From Notospermus geniculatus (Eukaryota; Nemertea; Pilidiophora; Heteronemertea; Lineidae), in contig NMRB01000029.1 of assembly GCA_002633025.1 (NCBI GenBank), forward strand, positions 427,035-491,034: 64,000 nt of DNA, given 5' to 3'. Positions 10,288 to 22,240 of this stretch are shown in pieces (the first letter of the stretch is position 1; each line of letters begins with the position of its first letter). The notes under the pieces were generated by a model. It had not been told where the DNA came from. It ran no database searches and worked only from the letters and a program-made list of their open reading frames with translations. The translations under genes were made by a program, and so were the position numbers.

Positions 10288-10568
10288 GTCTCTCGGACTT
10301 CCTGGGACTTCCTTTTTTTCACGCCGGTGTAACGTTTTGAATGTTCCCCATCTGTGAGTGTTCCCCTTCTATTTTCTGACGGAACGATCTGCGACTTGAC
10401 TAGGGAACACAGAGACGTGCCGATCTATCTGCAAGCGTTTCCCAAACAATAAGTGGAAACACTGAATTACGGAAACACTGGCATGTATTACACCGGCAGT
10501 CAGTCCCAAATTGGTTTACTTTGTATTCTGATAGACCTACGGATGACGACAGCATCATCAGTCCCTAA

Positions 10569-10990
10569 AGGGCTCCGCACACTGGCGACTAAAATGGGGG
10601 CGACTACCGATGCGACTACTACGTCGCCTGCCGTAATTACCTTTGCGGTCGATCAATGATGTCATCCTAGACATCACTGATCTTCCAAAGAAGCATTTGT
10701 CGCAAACAAGTCAACAAAAACTAAAAAATCTGAAAAATGTTCAGTCGCTTCTGTGGTCGNTGTGTTACCAGAGCTGTAGCTGTTGAAGGAGATAAGATAT
10801 GAAGGCGTGACAGACGGACACACACACACACACACACACAGACACACACACAGATACACAGATACACAGACACCATGACCAAAAACAATATGGTTCCCGA
10901 TCTTAGTGATCGGGAACCATAATTATTGCATGCGACCTAGTAGTCGCATCGGTAGTCGCCCCCATTTTAGTCGCTCGTGTGCGCCATGCT
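10569..10990. mobile_element. Harbinger-like MITE with TAA duplication, copy 1 only
   Basis: Long terminal inverted repeats of about 50 bp (CACACTGGCGACTAAAATGG type) lie inside duplicated TAA (10566-10568 and 10991-10993). Copy 2 has the empty site CCCTAAGCGTCG at about 22782. The TAA duplication fits PIF/Harbinger transposition. The interior carries a CA microsatellite, an isolated N at 10760 and a palindrome around GATCTTAGTGATC. Confidence 0.88.
10819..10872 (+). repeat. CA microsatellite
   Basis: (CA)n with GATA-like interruptions, inside the 10569-10990 MITE. Confidence 0.95.
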
Positions 10991-11090
10991 TAAGCGTCGA
11001 AGTGTTGTCTATGGACGAGATGGCGTTGATGATGAAAGCCGTGCCAACTCAAATCTCCGAAGACTCTGAGCACGATATGCGATCTCTAAT

Positions 11091-11293
11091 GTGACCCGTG
11101 ACAGCAAAATGAGTCGGAATGCGCCTGAAAGAGGAGCCAGCAATGGCACCAGATCCAGATATTGCAGAAATGGAGGAAGAAGTCAAATTTCACAGTGGGC
11201 AGACAATTCTGAAATCAGCAAACCGTTGGTGTCAACTTGGACATGTTGGGTCTTCTGCGCGCATTCCGACTGATTTTGCTGTCACGGGTTACA
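11091..11293. mobile_element. MITE, TGTGACCCGTGACAGC family (copy 1)
   Basis: Terminal inverted repeats of about 33 bp (GTGACCCGTGACAGCAAAAT and its complement before TACAAATGGG) bound about 200 bp. The same insertion lies at 22883-23087 in copy 2. A related element with the same outer bases is at 41851-42065. Confidence 0.85.
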
Positions 11294-11845
11294 AATGGGT
11301 AATTTGACTGCCGACGTAGAGGGAGCCACCGGCAGCAACACAAACTACAAAAATCCATTACAAAATTTTATGTACATGTACGTACTTAATCGGGTCCTTT
11401 CGCCGACAACGGAGTTAGTCGCCGTGGGTTGGAGAGTGGCGCGGTGGCGCCGGCTGTCGAGAAAAAAGTGGCAACACCGTGGTCCTTTAATCTGACAGAA
11501 TGTTTTGTAGGACATTTTCCCTACCACATCAGATTGTATCAACTTCTTGACATTTCAATGTCATTCATAGAATAAGAAAATATCAACACAAGTTGTCAAA
11601 ATTATAATGCTTTTATTCTAAATTCAAATGGCCATGAAGTACGGTGCACATACGAGCTTGGCGAACAAACAGTAATAATCGGATGGTACAATATAGGCCC
11701 TAGATATTTTGAGCCCTGTGATACCAGGTCGTGTAACACATTACACACCAAAATCACGGCTTCGTATGGATCACCAATTTCTAATAACCTCTGTGACGTC
11801 AGACACACAGAATTCTGTGTGTGAGGTCAAGGTCAAACGAGGCCG

Positions 11846-11936
11846 ATACCGAACCCTTTTGGCCCTAGCGGTGGGTTCGGGAACCAAACTAATACCGAAC
11901 CCTCATAGCCCTAGCGGTGGGTTCGGGAACCAAACT
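11846..11936 (+). repeat. Two tandem 45-bp units (copy 1 only)
   Basis: The unit TACCGAACCC...GGTGGGTTCGGGAACCAAACT is repeated twice. Each unit contains an internal CCGAACCC/GGGTTCGG inverted pair. Copy 2 has unrelated sequence at the matching place (about 23500-23560). Confidence 0.85.
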
Positions 11937-12800
11937 AGGGGCGAATCTGAAGTCTGCGACATTCCCTCGGCAAGCTGCGATATCTAGCATTAATGTGTTT
12001 TGCATTGGATCATGACGCCAGAGAATCACTGCGAACATAGACGACAGTCTACGAAGAGCTACGAATTTTTCATTTGTCCCTTGTCGCAGGCCAAAATTCG
12101 CCAGTGGGACGCTAGTACGTCGTACCTCATAAGGGAGGCAAAGCAAAAGTGAAATGGCCTGGGGCCGTATGCATTAAACATCTTAGACGTCTAAGTGTAA
12201 AAATTTGATCTCGTGTAGTACCTCCTCCATTATCGTCAGTATCCCTCCACGCATTCCTCGTGTTGTAATGTTGAGCTGGCTGGACTAGTTTTACCTTTGG
12301 TAACCTAGCTTTATGATATGTCGAATGCACTCATACAGCTAGATAACCAAAGAGAACACCACCGCCGTCCTGCAGATTGACGTCCATGTCTCCGAAGTCG
12401 TTATCTTCTTCCTTTCCATTGAACATAAGAAATACATTACCTTACCTCTGGTCATTACGCCTATTCCTCCCTGTAGGTAGGCCTACTTTGCACAATATCA
12501 AAAAATTTTGACAAAATTTAACGCGGTTAAAGAACATGCACGACTTGCACAAAATTTAAAAAATCTGACAAAATTTAACGCGGAAAGAACATGCACGACT
12601 TGATCAAAACAACTCTAAATTAGGTATTTCGTTCTATACAGCTATCAATAATGTAGGCCTACTCGCTGTTTTATATTTTCCTAATTAGAGCTTTATTTAC
12701 TCTAAAAACTAATCTTTCCCTTGTAGACCTATGACGTGTACATGCAGTTGCTTCATTTTCCTAATTACGAGTTTCATTTACTCTACCCTACCTGNAACAT

Positions 12801-12920
12801 CGGACCAATCAGAATCCTTCGTATCGGACCAATCGGAATCCTTCGTATTGGACCAATCGGAATCCTTCGTATTGGACCAATCAGAATTCTTCGTATCGGC
12901 CCAATCAGAATCCGGAGTTG
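12801..12920 (+). repeat. 24-bp CCAAT-box minisatellite, 5 units (copy 1)
   Basis: Five units of CGGACCAATCAGAATCCTTC plus GTAT follow in register, with small substitutions (CAG/CGG, TGG/CGG). Each has a CCAATCRGAA core matching the NF-Y CCAAT box. The equivalent array in copy 2 is at 25552-25671. It lies about 4.4 kb upstream of HIRIP3-like exon 1, so a promoter role is only a possibility. Confidence 0.92.
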
Positions 12921-13930
12921 GCTCCTCAGACCTGGTCTTCGATCCTCTGAATTTTTCCTGGGGAGTCATTTATATGTACGCTATCAATATGTAGGCCTAC
13001 TTACTTTGAAATTGGGCGACAATACTATTAACAACATATAGGCCTACAAATATTTTTTACCAGACAATAAATCATTACATTTTCCAAAGATTCGACTGCT
13101 TATATTCGTGCTAAGCAGACTGGATCAAATGTCTGCCTATATTTAGCTTGCCCAGGCAAAATGCCGCCAAAATAAAACGCCCAGACAAGAGAGATGTGCT
13201 GATCTTGAAAAGGAATTCGACCGACTTAGCATCGACTGAAACATCGACCTGGTGTGACAATTTCCGATTACTGTTAGAAAATGATTGCTAGACGTCCATG
13301 TGGTCCATATAGTGGCAGGGACCGGAGTTGTGTGTATCCCTGATGATATAGAATTAAATCAATGTGGGGGAGGACTCTGCAGCTAAATCAAGCGGGTCAA
13401 GAGAGGTTGCGCAGCGACCCGACTCCGACTCCGACTTCAACTACAACTACGAGAATGAACTACAGTTCGCTATGGACATCCTTGATAAAAACGATTTGAT
13501 ATAGCCTAAGTTTTCAATTCGTCAAACACCATAAATTGAAGGCAGAAAAATTTGGCCTTATAAATCGGAAGTGCGGATAAATAATGAATATTGAAGTCGT
13601 AATCCTAGTCGTTACGACTTGAAACACGATTGCGATTTACGTACACTTCCGATTACGAGCCAAAATTATTCTGCCACGGATTTATGGCATTTTATGATTT
13701 GCAAACGTCTACCAAATCGTTTGTATCCAGGATGTCTACAGCGTACTGCAATTCATTCTGGTAGTTGAAGCCGGAATCGGAAAGCTGCGCAACCGCCCTA
13801 GTATCAACCCATTCAGGTGCGACTGGCAGGTGCTACTGGTCATCTTGTATCGCAATCACTTCCATTTGAATGCAGTCATCTGTTAATGGGTCGTAATGGT
13901 TCAGTTTTCGACATATGGTCAGGTCTAAAA

Positions 13931-16900
13931 TTACAGGTCACTGCTCTCCTCTTTCTCTTCCCGTTTTGTTCCTCTTTTATCAGGGGATATTTTTTTTCTT
14001 GGAGAAGAACGCTGAAAAAGTTGCGGTGTGTTCATAAGTGATGAATCAGCTTCAGATATATGACAATACATGTGCACGATGAAAATGCAACCAAGTTTGA
14101 AGTATGCATAGGCCTACTAACTGTATGTACACACGTACGTACATTGTACAAGTACACCGTGTACATGTATTTTCGTTCTTGGCACGTTTAGTGTAATCAT
14201 GGTAATACTAATAATCAGCAAGTGCATTCGTGTGTTCACAACACATTGCAGCCAACTTGGACTTCTTTCCTTGCCATATCATGGCGAGGGGGGCCTATTC
14301 ATCCCCAGGCCACACTCCAAGTTACGGGGCAGGCAAAGACGATGTCATTGGAATGAATTGACTGAGCTTGACTCTTCGTTTACCCAGTCACAGGCAGGAG
14401 CATACAATACCTGTACCACAGATTTAGTACATAACGAACACCCACATACCTTAAAACTTGAAGGCGGTTCGTCATCAGATTCGATCACGCCTCTATCTCT
14501 CTTCTTGAATCTCTGCGATTTAGAATCACTCAACGGACTACTTGTGGCAGGGCTCCACCCTGGGGATCCTCTTATCTTCGGAATTGGTGAAGACAGAACG
14601 TCACTATCCTGACTAGAGTCGTTTATTCTCTTCTGCTGTCTTGGTGAAGTCCTTAATTCTCTCCCGTTCGTTGTTGGAGTAAGCTCAGGCAACATACCAT
14701 CATCACTTGAGGCTTCTGAATCAGACTGGCTCAAGTCTACTCTGTCAAATTTACGAGGGGTAGAGTTCCGAGGACTTCTGATTTCAATTCCTCCTTTCTT
14801 GACAAATCTCTCCCTTTCTGAAGCATCCATTTTTGGTGACTTCTGCAATGATACATTGCCAGCCTTATCTGTTAAATTTCTCGGCGATTTCCCACCTTTG
14901 AAGACAGACAAAGGTTCCTCATCACTAACTGAACTCACTGCTTGCTTCCTACCATTTGTATTTCTAGCGTTATTCGTTACTGACTTGTTTTTGGCAACAC
15001 CATCATCTTGGCGCGGTTTTCTACAATGTACAAGATCACTCTTGTCATGTGAACTATCTTTAATTCCTCTGGTATTCTTTTTGGGGGATGTTTGACCAGT
15101 TGCACGAGACATCTTTCTGCGTTTCACAACTGCCAGAGGTTCACAGTCACTGCTTGAGCTATCTCCTTTACTTCTACTCCTTGCATGTTTTGTTGGAGAT
15201 TTTTTTTCTGCGACTCGAGAAAACCTTCTGCCTTTCTTCACAGCTGCTCGAGGTTCATCGTCGCTACTTGAGCTATCTTCTTTCCTCCGTCCTGCATTTT
15301 TTCGAGGAGAGCTCCGACCTGTTGTCGGATAAAACTTTCTGGCTTTCACAGCAGCCAAAGGCCTATCGTCGCTCGATGAGCCATCGTCTTCAATTTTTTT
15401 ACTCCTGCTAGCTTCCTTTATAGGAGACCTTCGACTCGTCGCCCGCAACAATTTCCTTCTTTTCAAAACATCCAGAGATTCATCGTCACTACTTGAGCCA
15501 TCTTCCCTGGTTCTTGTTCTCGCGTCCTTTGTTGGAGATCTTTGACTTGTTGCGAGAGACAATTTTCTACCTTTTGCAACAACCAAAAGTTCATCGTCAC
15601 TACTTGAATCATCATCTTTCCATTTCTTCCTTGCATCCTTCGTCGGGGATCTTTGGCCTGCTAGCGGAGAAAACCTTCTACCTTTCATTGCTGCCGAAGG
15701 TCCACTCTCAGTCCTTGAGCTACTAGTATTTCCTTCCCTTTTAGAGGCACTCCTTGCATCTTTTCTCGGAGATCCTTTAGCTCTTACCGGGGAAACAGTT
15801 TTAACCTTCAGAGCTGCCAAAGGTTCATCGTCACTCCATGAGTTATCATCCTCCCACTTCCTACTTAAACTTGCATCTTTTCTAGGAGATCTTTGAGCTC
15901 TTACCGGGGAAACGCCTTTAGCTTTCGCAGCCGCCAAAGGTTCATCGTCACTCCATGACTCATCTTCCTCCCACTTCTTCCTTGCATACTTTGTAGGAGA
16001 TGTCCGACTTGTTACTGGAGAAAACTTCCTGTCTTTCTTTTTAGCTGCCAAAGGTTCATCATCACTACTTGAGCCAACATCATTCCTTTTACTCATTTTT
16101 ACATTTTTTGTAGGAGATCTCCGACTTATTACTGGAGATAACGTTCTGCCTTTCTTAGGACCACTCTCAGTCCATGAGCTGTATCCTTCCCTTTTAGAGA
16201 CACTCCTTGCATCTTTTCTCGGAGATCTTTGAGCTCTTACCGGGGAAACAGTTTTAACCTTCAGAGCTGCCAAAGGTTCGTCGTCACTCCATGAGTTATC
16301 ATCCTCCCACTTCCTACTTGCATCTTTTCTAGGAGATCTTTGAGCTCTTACCGGGGAAACGCCTTTAACTTTCGCAGCCGCCAAAGGTTCATCGTCACTC
16401 CATGACTCATCTTCCTCCCACTTCTTCCTTGCATACTTTGTAGGAGATGTCCGACTTGTTACTGGAGAAAACTTCCTGTCTTTCTTTTTAGCTGCCAAAG
16501 GTTCATCATCACTACTTGAGCCATCGTCTTCCCTTTTACTCATTTTTACATCTTTTGTCGGAGATCTTTGACCTTTCGCTGGCGAAAACTTTCTGCCTTT
16601 CTTTTTAGCTGTCAAAGGTTCATCATCACTACTAGAGCCATCGTCTTCCCTTTTACTCATTTTTACAACCTTTGTCGGAGATCGTTGACCTTTACCTGGC
16701 GAAAACTTTCGGCCTTTCTTTTTAGCTGCCAAGGGTTCATCATCACTACTTGGGCCATCGTCTTCCCTTTTACTCATTTTTACATCTTTTGTTGGAGATC
16801 TTCGACCTTTCGCTGGGGAAAACTTTCTGCCTTTCTTTTTAGCTGCCAAAGGTTCATCGTCACTACTTGAACCATCTCCTTCTACCCTGTTACTTTTTTT

Positions 16901-19900
16901 GGCATCCTTTTTAGGCACCCGAGATAATTTTCCACCCTTTGCAACAGACAAAGTTTCATCTTCACTACTTGAACTTTCTCCTCTTCGACATTCTGCCTTC
17001 TTTAACACCAATTTTCTGTTCACCGAACTTTTCTTCTTTGATTTCAATTTTTTTATACCCGAAGGTTCATTATCACCAGAGCTTTGTGAGTATTCAACAT
17101 TTCTAGCACCACGCCGTGGGGATCTCCGAGGAGATGATATTGCACCACCACCCCCAGTCCCCTTCTTTACATTATCGGATGGAGTTTTCTTCAGAGAGGA
17201 ACATTTTGTTTTTAGTTCAGGAGAATCAGTTCCCGAAATCGCATCAGTCATGTCAGTGTGACCACGGACAATTCTCTTCCTTTTTTGCACAACATTGGGA
17301 GAACCTTTTTCTTTCTCAGCACCACTGTCTCCTAGCACATTTGCACCACTTTGAGTACCAACCCTCTTCATCACATTTTTTCCTTTTCTCATTACAGTCG
17401 CATCATCAATGTCAGTGTCATCACTAGAAGTTCCTCTTGTAGTTGTTCTCCATTCTCCAGAAGCACCTACGACTCTGTTCTTCACATCTATTCTGTTCAG
17501 AAGAACTTTACATTCTTTCCTTCGACTTCCTAAGATATCTACCACTAACTGTTTAGTGGGTTTCTTAGAAAGTGCCCCCTCCTCATTTTTCGGATTCATC
17601 CCCACCTCATCATCATCAGAGGATACACAAATTGGTTCAAGATTTCCTTTCCTCTTCAGAATCTCACGATTTTGCCCTCTATTACGTGAGGCTGACTCTT
17701 CTGTAACCATACCCTTAGATGTACTGGGTGACTGCGTCAAACTTGTGCAACTACCAGTCAACTGAGTCTTCTTTTTCTGTACAGATTGCATGATGAGGGT
17801 TGCATCAGTCATGTCAGTGTCACAGCTGTCATCCGACTCAACTAATGCTTTTTTCTTTTTCTTCTTCACTGGACGCCACTCCACAAAACTGTCATCCATG
17901 TCATCACCTGACACATCTGACACTGACTCATTGTCCGAATCGCGACTGGCAGCATCACCTGCATCAACGACCACCCCCACCTGGTCAGTGTCGCCATCAT
18001 CATGCTCATTGTCTATATCAGTGTCACTCTCATTTAAATCCGATTCCATAGATGCACCATCCTCTATTTGAGCCAGAACCTGAGCAGAACTAAGTTTTGA
18101 CTTCGATTTGCGCCCTTTCTGACGGGCAGGGGATGCACTTCGAGTTTCTGCTTTTGATTTCACTGGCGTGTTTATCCCTGGTTCTTTTATGGTTGCTGAT
18201 TTTGCAGATTGCTTGGCAGTTACCATGGTTACATTTGCGCCCATTAGCAAACTTGCTGTTTGTTCTGCAGTCATTTTCTTTTGTTTACTTGTAAGCGGGG
18301 ATTTTGATCTGTTTATTGATTTATTTGATGCCAATGAAGCTGCTACTTCTTTTCTGGTGGAACCTTTGTCTGATTTTTTTTTAGGTGATGAAATCTTTGG
18401 TGTCACTGACGTTACCTGGCTTTCCTCAACTAATTTCTCTGAAACGCTCACTTCAGCATTAGATTTTTGAGCATCACCATCTCCTGATTTTGCTTGATCA
18501 CTAGTTGTAGGAAGAAACTGGAAGTTTTAAAAGGATGAACATATCAGAAAGAAGTCAGTTAAATGAAATGGCCTAACACAAGACACTATTAGTTGCTGTT
18601 AGTTTAGATGAATTAATAAACGTGATATTGATACATATAGACTCATGTACAGTTACCACTGTTAGTGTTACCCTTTTGTAAGATAAAAAAAGTGAGCAAA
18701 AAAGATTATCTTGGTTGGAATGATTGTGTGAAAACTTTGACTTTATACGGATGCAGTGAATGTTAATTTGTAATTTGCAGCCTACTGGTGCAGCAGTGGT
18801 GCATTGAAGTTACTCTTCAAAAAGATAAAGAATGATTACATCGTCATTTATACATACAACTAACGAGTAATGCACAGGACGGTATAATTATCATACTCAT
18901 CTAAATTTTACCTTTGGTAACTCTGCTAATACTATACTTTTCATAATCAATTTCTCAGGTTTAGTGAAATGGTCACAACCAGAATGAACTTGGTAACTCT
19001 CACGTATGGAACGCAGTGTTACCTCACTGAAATATAAAATCAAAAAGTCACTAAACGGTATGGGTGTGGATGAAGTTCCTCTGCACCCAATTGTACAATG
19101 TAGGAGGTCCTCCCGATTAGGAGATTCTAAAATCTTCGAGTTCGATAGTCCACGGAGGTTTATACCTCCATGGATGGAGAGTCCTAATGACATGAATGAT
19201 TTGCTTGAGACACTGTCATCTCATGGCTGAGACTGTGAAGTACTTATATTATGCTAGGCCTATAGTGTGCAGCATAAATACCTGCGCTGAGGCACGGGGT
19301 GACCCCCGACCCTGCCTCAAATTCGCACTCTAATTTCACTCCCGTCCTGTTATGCTCATCATCCCTGGCTGCCTCGGTGCATTGCCAGCCTGGCCTGGCA
19401 TGCAACATGAACGAATTAGCATTTATTGTCACCATAACCCCCGGCACGTCACTGTCGTCAGTGACACCGCAATTTCCATCGGGCCTGTATACATCATAGG
19501 GCCTACATACCGGTACTGGCCATGTAGGCCTAGGCCTAGGCCGAGCCACACCTCCCCCAAACCCCCCCCAATTCGGCGCCGATGACAATGGATGAGGCAC
19601 GCGGCGAAGGCGCAAGAGAGTCCTGGTGCCTCTACCTTCAGAACCCACCCCTCGAGAAAATCCTCGACCCGCCCCTGCTTAGTTTTAACTGGTGTAGTTT
19701 GGGGAAAATTTGATGAACTTCGACCGGCTTTGTTTTCTGTTCCACAACATTAGAATACTTCGATTTCTTCCACCCCCGGCCAGGCACTAGCGATTTCTCA
19801 GACATGCGCATGTGCGCATTGCATTGGAGGCCAACTGGTTAGCCACGAGAAAAGCGTCATGGCGGATGCGCTCTGATTGGCTGGCTGATTGTCTGCCATT

Positions 19901-20873
19901 AGTGTAGTGTGTGTACATACCCAACAGACAGTGGCCTAGCCGCCTATGCATGCACACACAGTGCCATCCATCCATGATCCATCCCATCATCCCCTAGCCT
20001 AGGCCTATGGATGCCTATCCAAAGAATAGGCTGGGCCTACCGGTAGACATGAAGACAGGACTACATACACAAAAAAGGCCCAAAAAATCGGTAAGATGGC
20101 ATAGGCCTATGCAGCCATGTCCAAACGCGGCACCAAGAGCCGCCGGCGGCACCTAAAAATATTTTGGCGGCACCAAGGAAAAATGAACAGAGTGCCACAT
20201 GCGGCACTTTGGAAGCTTTAAAGGGGATCTCTGCGGCACCAAAACGCAATTTGGTGGCACCCAATTCTAAATTCAAGTATTTTGCTCTCAGATGCCAGGA
20301 AAATGCATCTAAAAGCACTTAAATTTTCAAATTTTTCTGGGGGAGTGCCCCCAGACCCCCCTCCACGTTCGCCCTACACTAGAAAATTTTGGCCCCCCAG
20401 GCCATCAAAGTTGCCGTCTGGTGGTCGTATCACACAACATACTTAGGCGGCACCCAGAAATTTAGAAGTGAATATAGCGGCACTGGAACCCCGGGGGTCT
20501 GGACAGGTCTGCCTATATGGCATGTAGGCCTATGGTCATTCTTCAATGGAAGGCAGTGCTGAGTGCAAGGCCAACCGTGGCAACGGCGGGGCGTCCGTAG
20601 CTCTGCTCATGAGCTAGTGCAGCGCAGCAGCAGGACGAGAACCGCGCGCGCTGCCTGCCGCTACGACTACGTACGGCGCTAGGCCTACTGCCAAACACTC
20701 TTCCCTGATTTATGTAAAATTGGCAAAGATAATTTCGGTCTGAAGAACACCCAGCGATAACCAGTGGATGTAAAACCAAACGGTAACCCGATCCACCTCA
20801 TATTACAACCATCCTTCAGCATTTTCCGCAGAAAATCGCGAAAAAGCTTCTCAAAATCCTCCATGTCCGCCAT
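13931..20873 (-). CDS. HIRIP3: HIRIP3-like histone chaperone, copy 2 (3'-truncated by the duplication junction)
   Basis: The exons I infer are 20873-20797, 19026-18912, 18517-14450 and a partial exon 4 (14011-13934). The three bases past the junction form TAA (13933-13931), giving a 1446-residue product. Exon 3 is 4068 nt, open throughout and phase 0 at both ends. The N-terminal 64 residues match copy 1 exactly. The copy lacks the MITE found in copy 1 but also lacks the last 37 codons of exon 4, exon 5 and everything beyond, so the histone/HIRA-binding C-terminus expected of the family is missing. The exon 3 donor could in principle splice across to copy 1 exon 4 (1262); only RNA data would show this. 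Confidence 0.78.
14450..18517 (-). CDS. HIRIP3: HIRIP3-like copy 2, giant exon 3
   Basis: It has 1356 codons starting FLPTTSDQAKSG and ending PPSSFK before the donor AAG|GTATGTGG. It is uninterrupted and aligned with copy 1 throughout. Visible differences are short in-frame indels, such as a 14-residue internal duplication (RKLSLATSQR-type) present only in copy 1, and scattered substitutions. This is the best reference for the undisturbed exon. Confidence 0.88.
14655..14660. other. Empty target site of the copy 1 exonic MITE
   Basis: CCTTAATTC here corresponds to the site split by the 1912-2090 element in copy 1, with a single TA. Confidence 0.85.
14870..16980 (-). repeat. Coding tandem repeat array (copy 2)
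   Basis: The SSSDDEPL/SPTK units and the repeated four-unit block are the same as in copy 1, with unit order preserved. The array therefore expanded before the duplication. Confidence 0.88.
20108..20520. mobile_element. Insertion specific to copy 2 with weak inverted ends
   Basis: Copy 1 reads from the GTAAGAATGATGGC stretch directly on to AAGGAAGGCAG, while copy 2 has about 410 extra bases. The ends (CATGTCCAAACGCGGC and a GGGGTCTGGACAGG stretch) are imperfect complements, and the interior repeats GGCGGCACC. It is probably a non-autonomous DNA transposon. No coding capacity. Confidence 0.6.
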
Positions 20874-21209
20874 GATTGCTCGTCGTTGATGATAAATTAT
20901 CGATATAATTCCAACTTGGCCGGATTTGTCCATCTTGTGTCTTCGGCCTATTTCCGATTTTGGGGTTTCTTCTCTCACCCTGGTGTCCCAAACCGGGAGA
21001 ACATTCATAGAACTTTATGGCAGTATGGGGCAGGAAGACTCTCAACCGATCTTAGCTTTACAGGGACTTTGAGCATGTGATTAGGAGGCTGAGAGGACCT
21101 CCCCAGTTCCCGACAAAATCCCCGCGCCCCCAGGACAATGGCTCGGGTGGGGGGGGGGAGGGGAGGGTAAAGAGGAATACCGACTAAGCACAATACACCC
21201 CAACTGCAT

Positions 21210-22240
21210 GCTATCAAGATTAAAGGACCACGGTATTGCCACTTTTTCTCGACAGCTGGCGCCACCACGCCACTCTCCAAGGCTAAGTCGGAACCCAAAG
21301 GATATGATTATTAGGCCTATGTTGATTTTATTGGATGGATATGTATTGACAAGAATATATAAGTACCAAGAATGTACAACTCCGAATTGTGCCAAAAAAT
21401 GAGTTTACTAATTTGCCTCTGGTGACCCTGTTAACCGAAGGGATCTTAATTTGTGAAGGGTTATTGTGTAGAGAAGATCATTACGAACAAAATGACACCT
21501 CCCATAGTTATATGCACTCAGAAATAACCGAGCTACAGAGCAGTTTTGAATGGACCATATTTTCGACAAATTGATATTGTACTTGATCTATTAAGGGTCG
21601 GGCACTCTGACCTAAACAACAAATCCATGGTTTCACCAAAATCAAAAAATTTTTGTATGTCAGTAATATGTCTGTAACTTTACATAAGAATATTGACGAT
21701 ATTCTAAATAATACAATTCAGTCAACAATCGTTAAATCTAAACATTGGTTATTTAATGAGGAACTTTGGAGCCGTCAGAGGACGCTACGAGTTACCGGTC
21801 CCAGAACGTCATGAAATTTGACGTCACAGGGCAGAAATGCATGCCACAACGTCGTCCATAATGACGTGGGCGCCGTGGCTCACGCACTTGACGCCAAATT
21901 TTGCGACGTTCTGGGACCGGTAACAGGCGGCCTCTTACGGCCACCGACGGCAGAAAAGTTCCCCATTAGAAGGCCTATAATTATCGTACGCCCTCTATTA
22001 TCAGAAAAAGTAACCTAAAGCCCACCCTTTTGATTGATTGCTAAGTTGTACATTCTTGGTACTTATATATTCTTGGTATTGATAATGGCTATCTACTTGG
22101 ATAAACCTTACTTCTTACTCGTGATATATTTTTCTCGCGAGTAGCACGTATCCTCCCCCTCGCGTCTCCATCTCTGTGCTACGGATTTATGTTTAATAAG
22201 TTACAATGTAGCGGAAAAGTTCCAGAAGGAACATGATCGA
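21210..22240. mobile_element. Copy 2-specific nested transposon block
   Basis: Between shared anchors copy 2 has about 1.0 kb unrelated to the 240 bp in copy 1. It starts with a minus-strand relative of the sequence at 11421-11495. A 31-bp inverted pair (AAGAATATATAAGTACCAAG at 21351 and its complement ending at 22074) bounds a 724-bp element. Nested inside is a 134-bp MITE, 21791-21924, with ends GTTACCGGTCCCAGAACGTC and exact complement. Confidence 0.75.

Larger units (their letters stand above)
1185..13933 (+). repeat. Tandem segmental duplication, copy 1 (about 12.7 kb)
   Basis: This block is repeated in direct orientation by 13934-26423. Its left edge (CAGGTCACTGCTCTCC at about 1185) reappears at 13934. 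Its right edge (a stretch ending GGTCAGGTCTAAAATT) reappears just before 26423. The copies share the HIRIP3-like gene, its introns, the CCAAT minisatellite and most spacer DNA, in the same order. They differ by many discrete insertions described separately. The left breakpoint lies inside exon 4 of the HIRIP3-like gene, so this copy keeps the whole of exon 4 and the exons beyond it. Whether the copies sit in tandem in the animal or are two haplotypes joined in assembly cannot be told from sequence alone. Confidence 0.93.
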
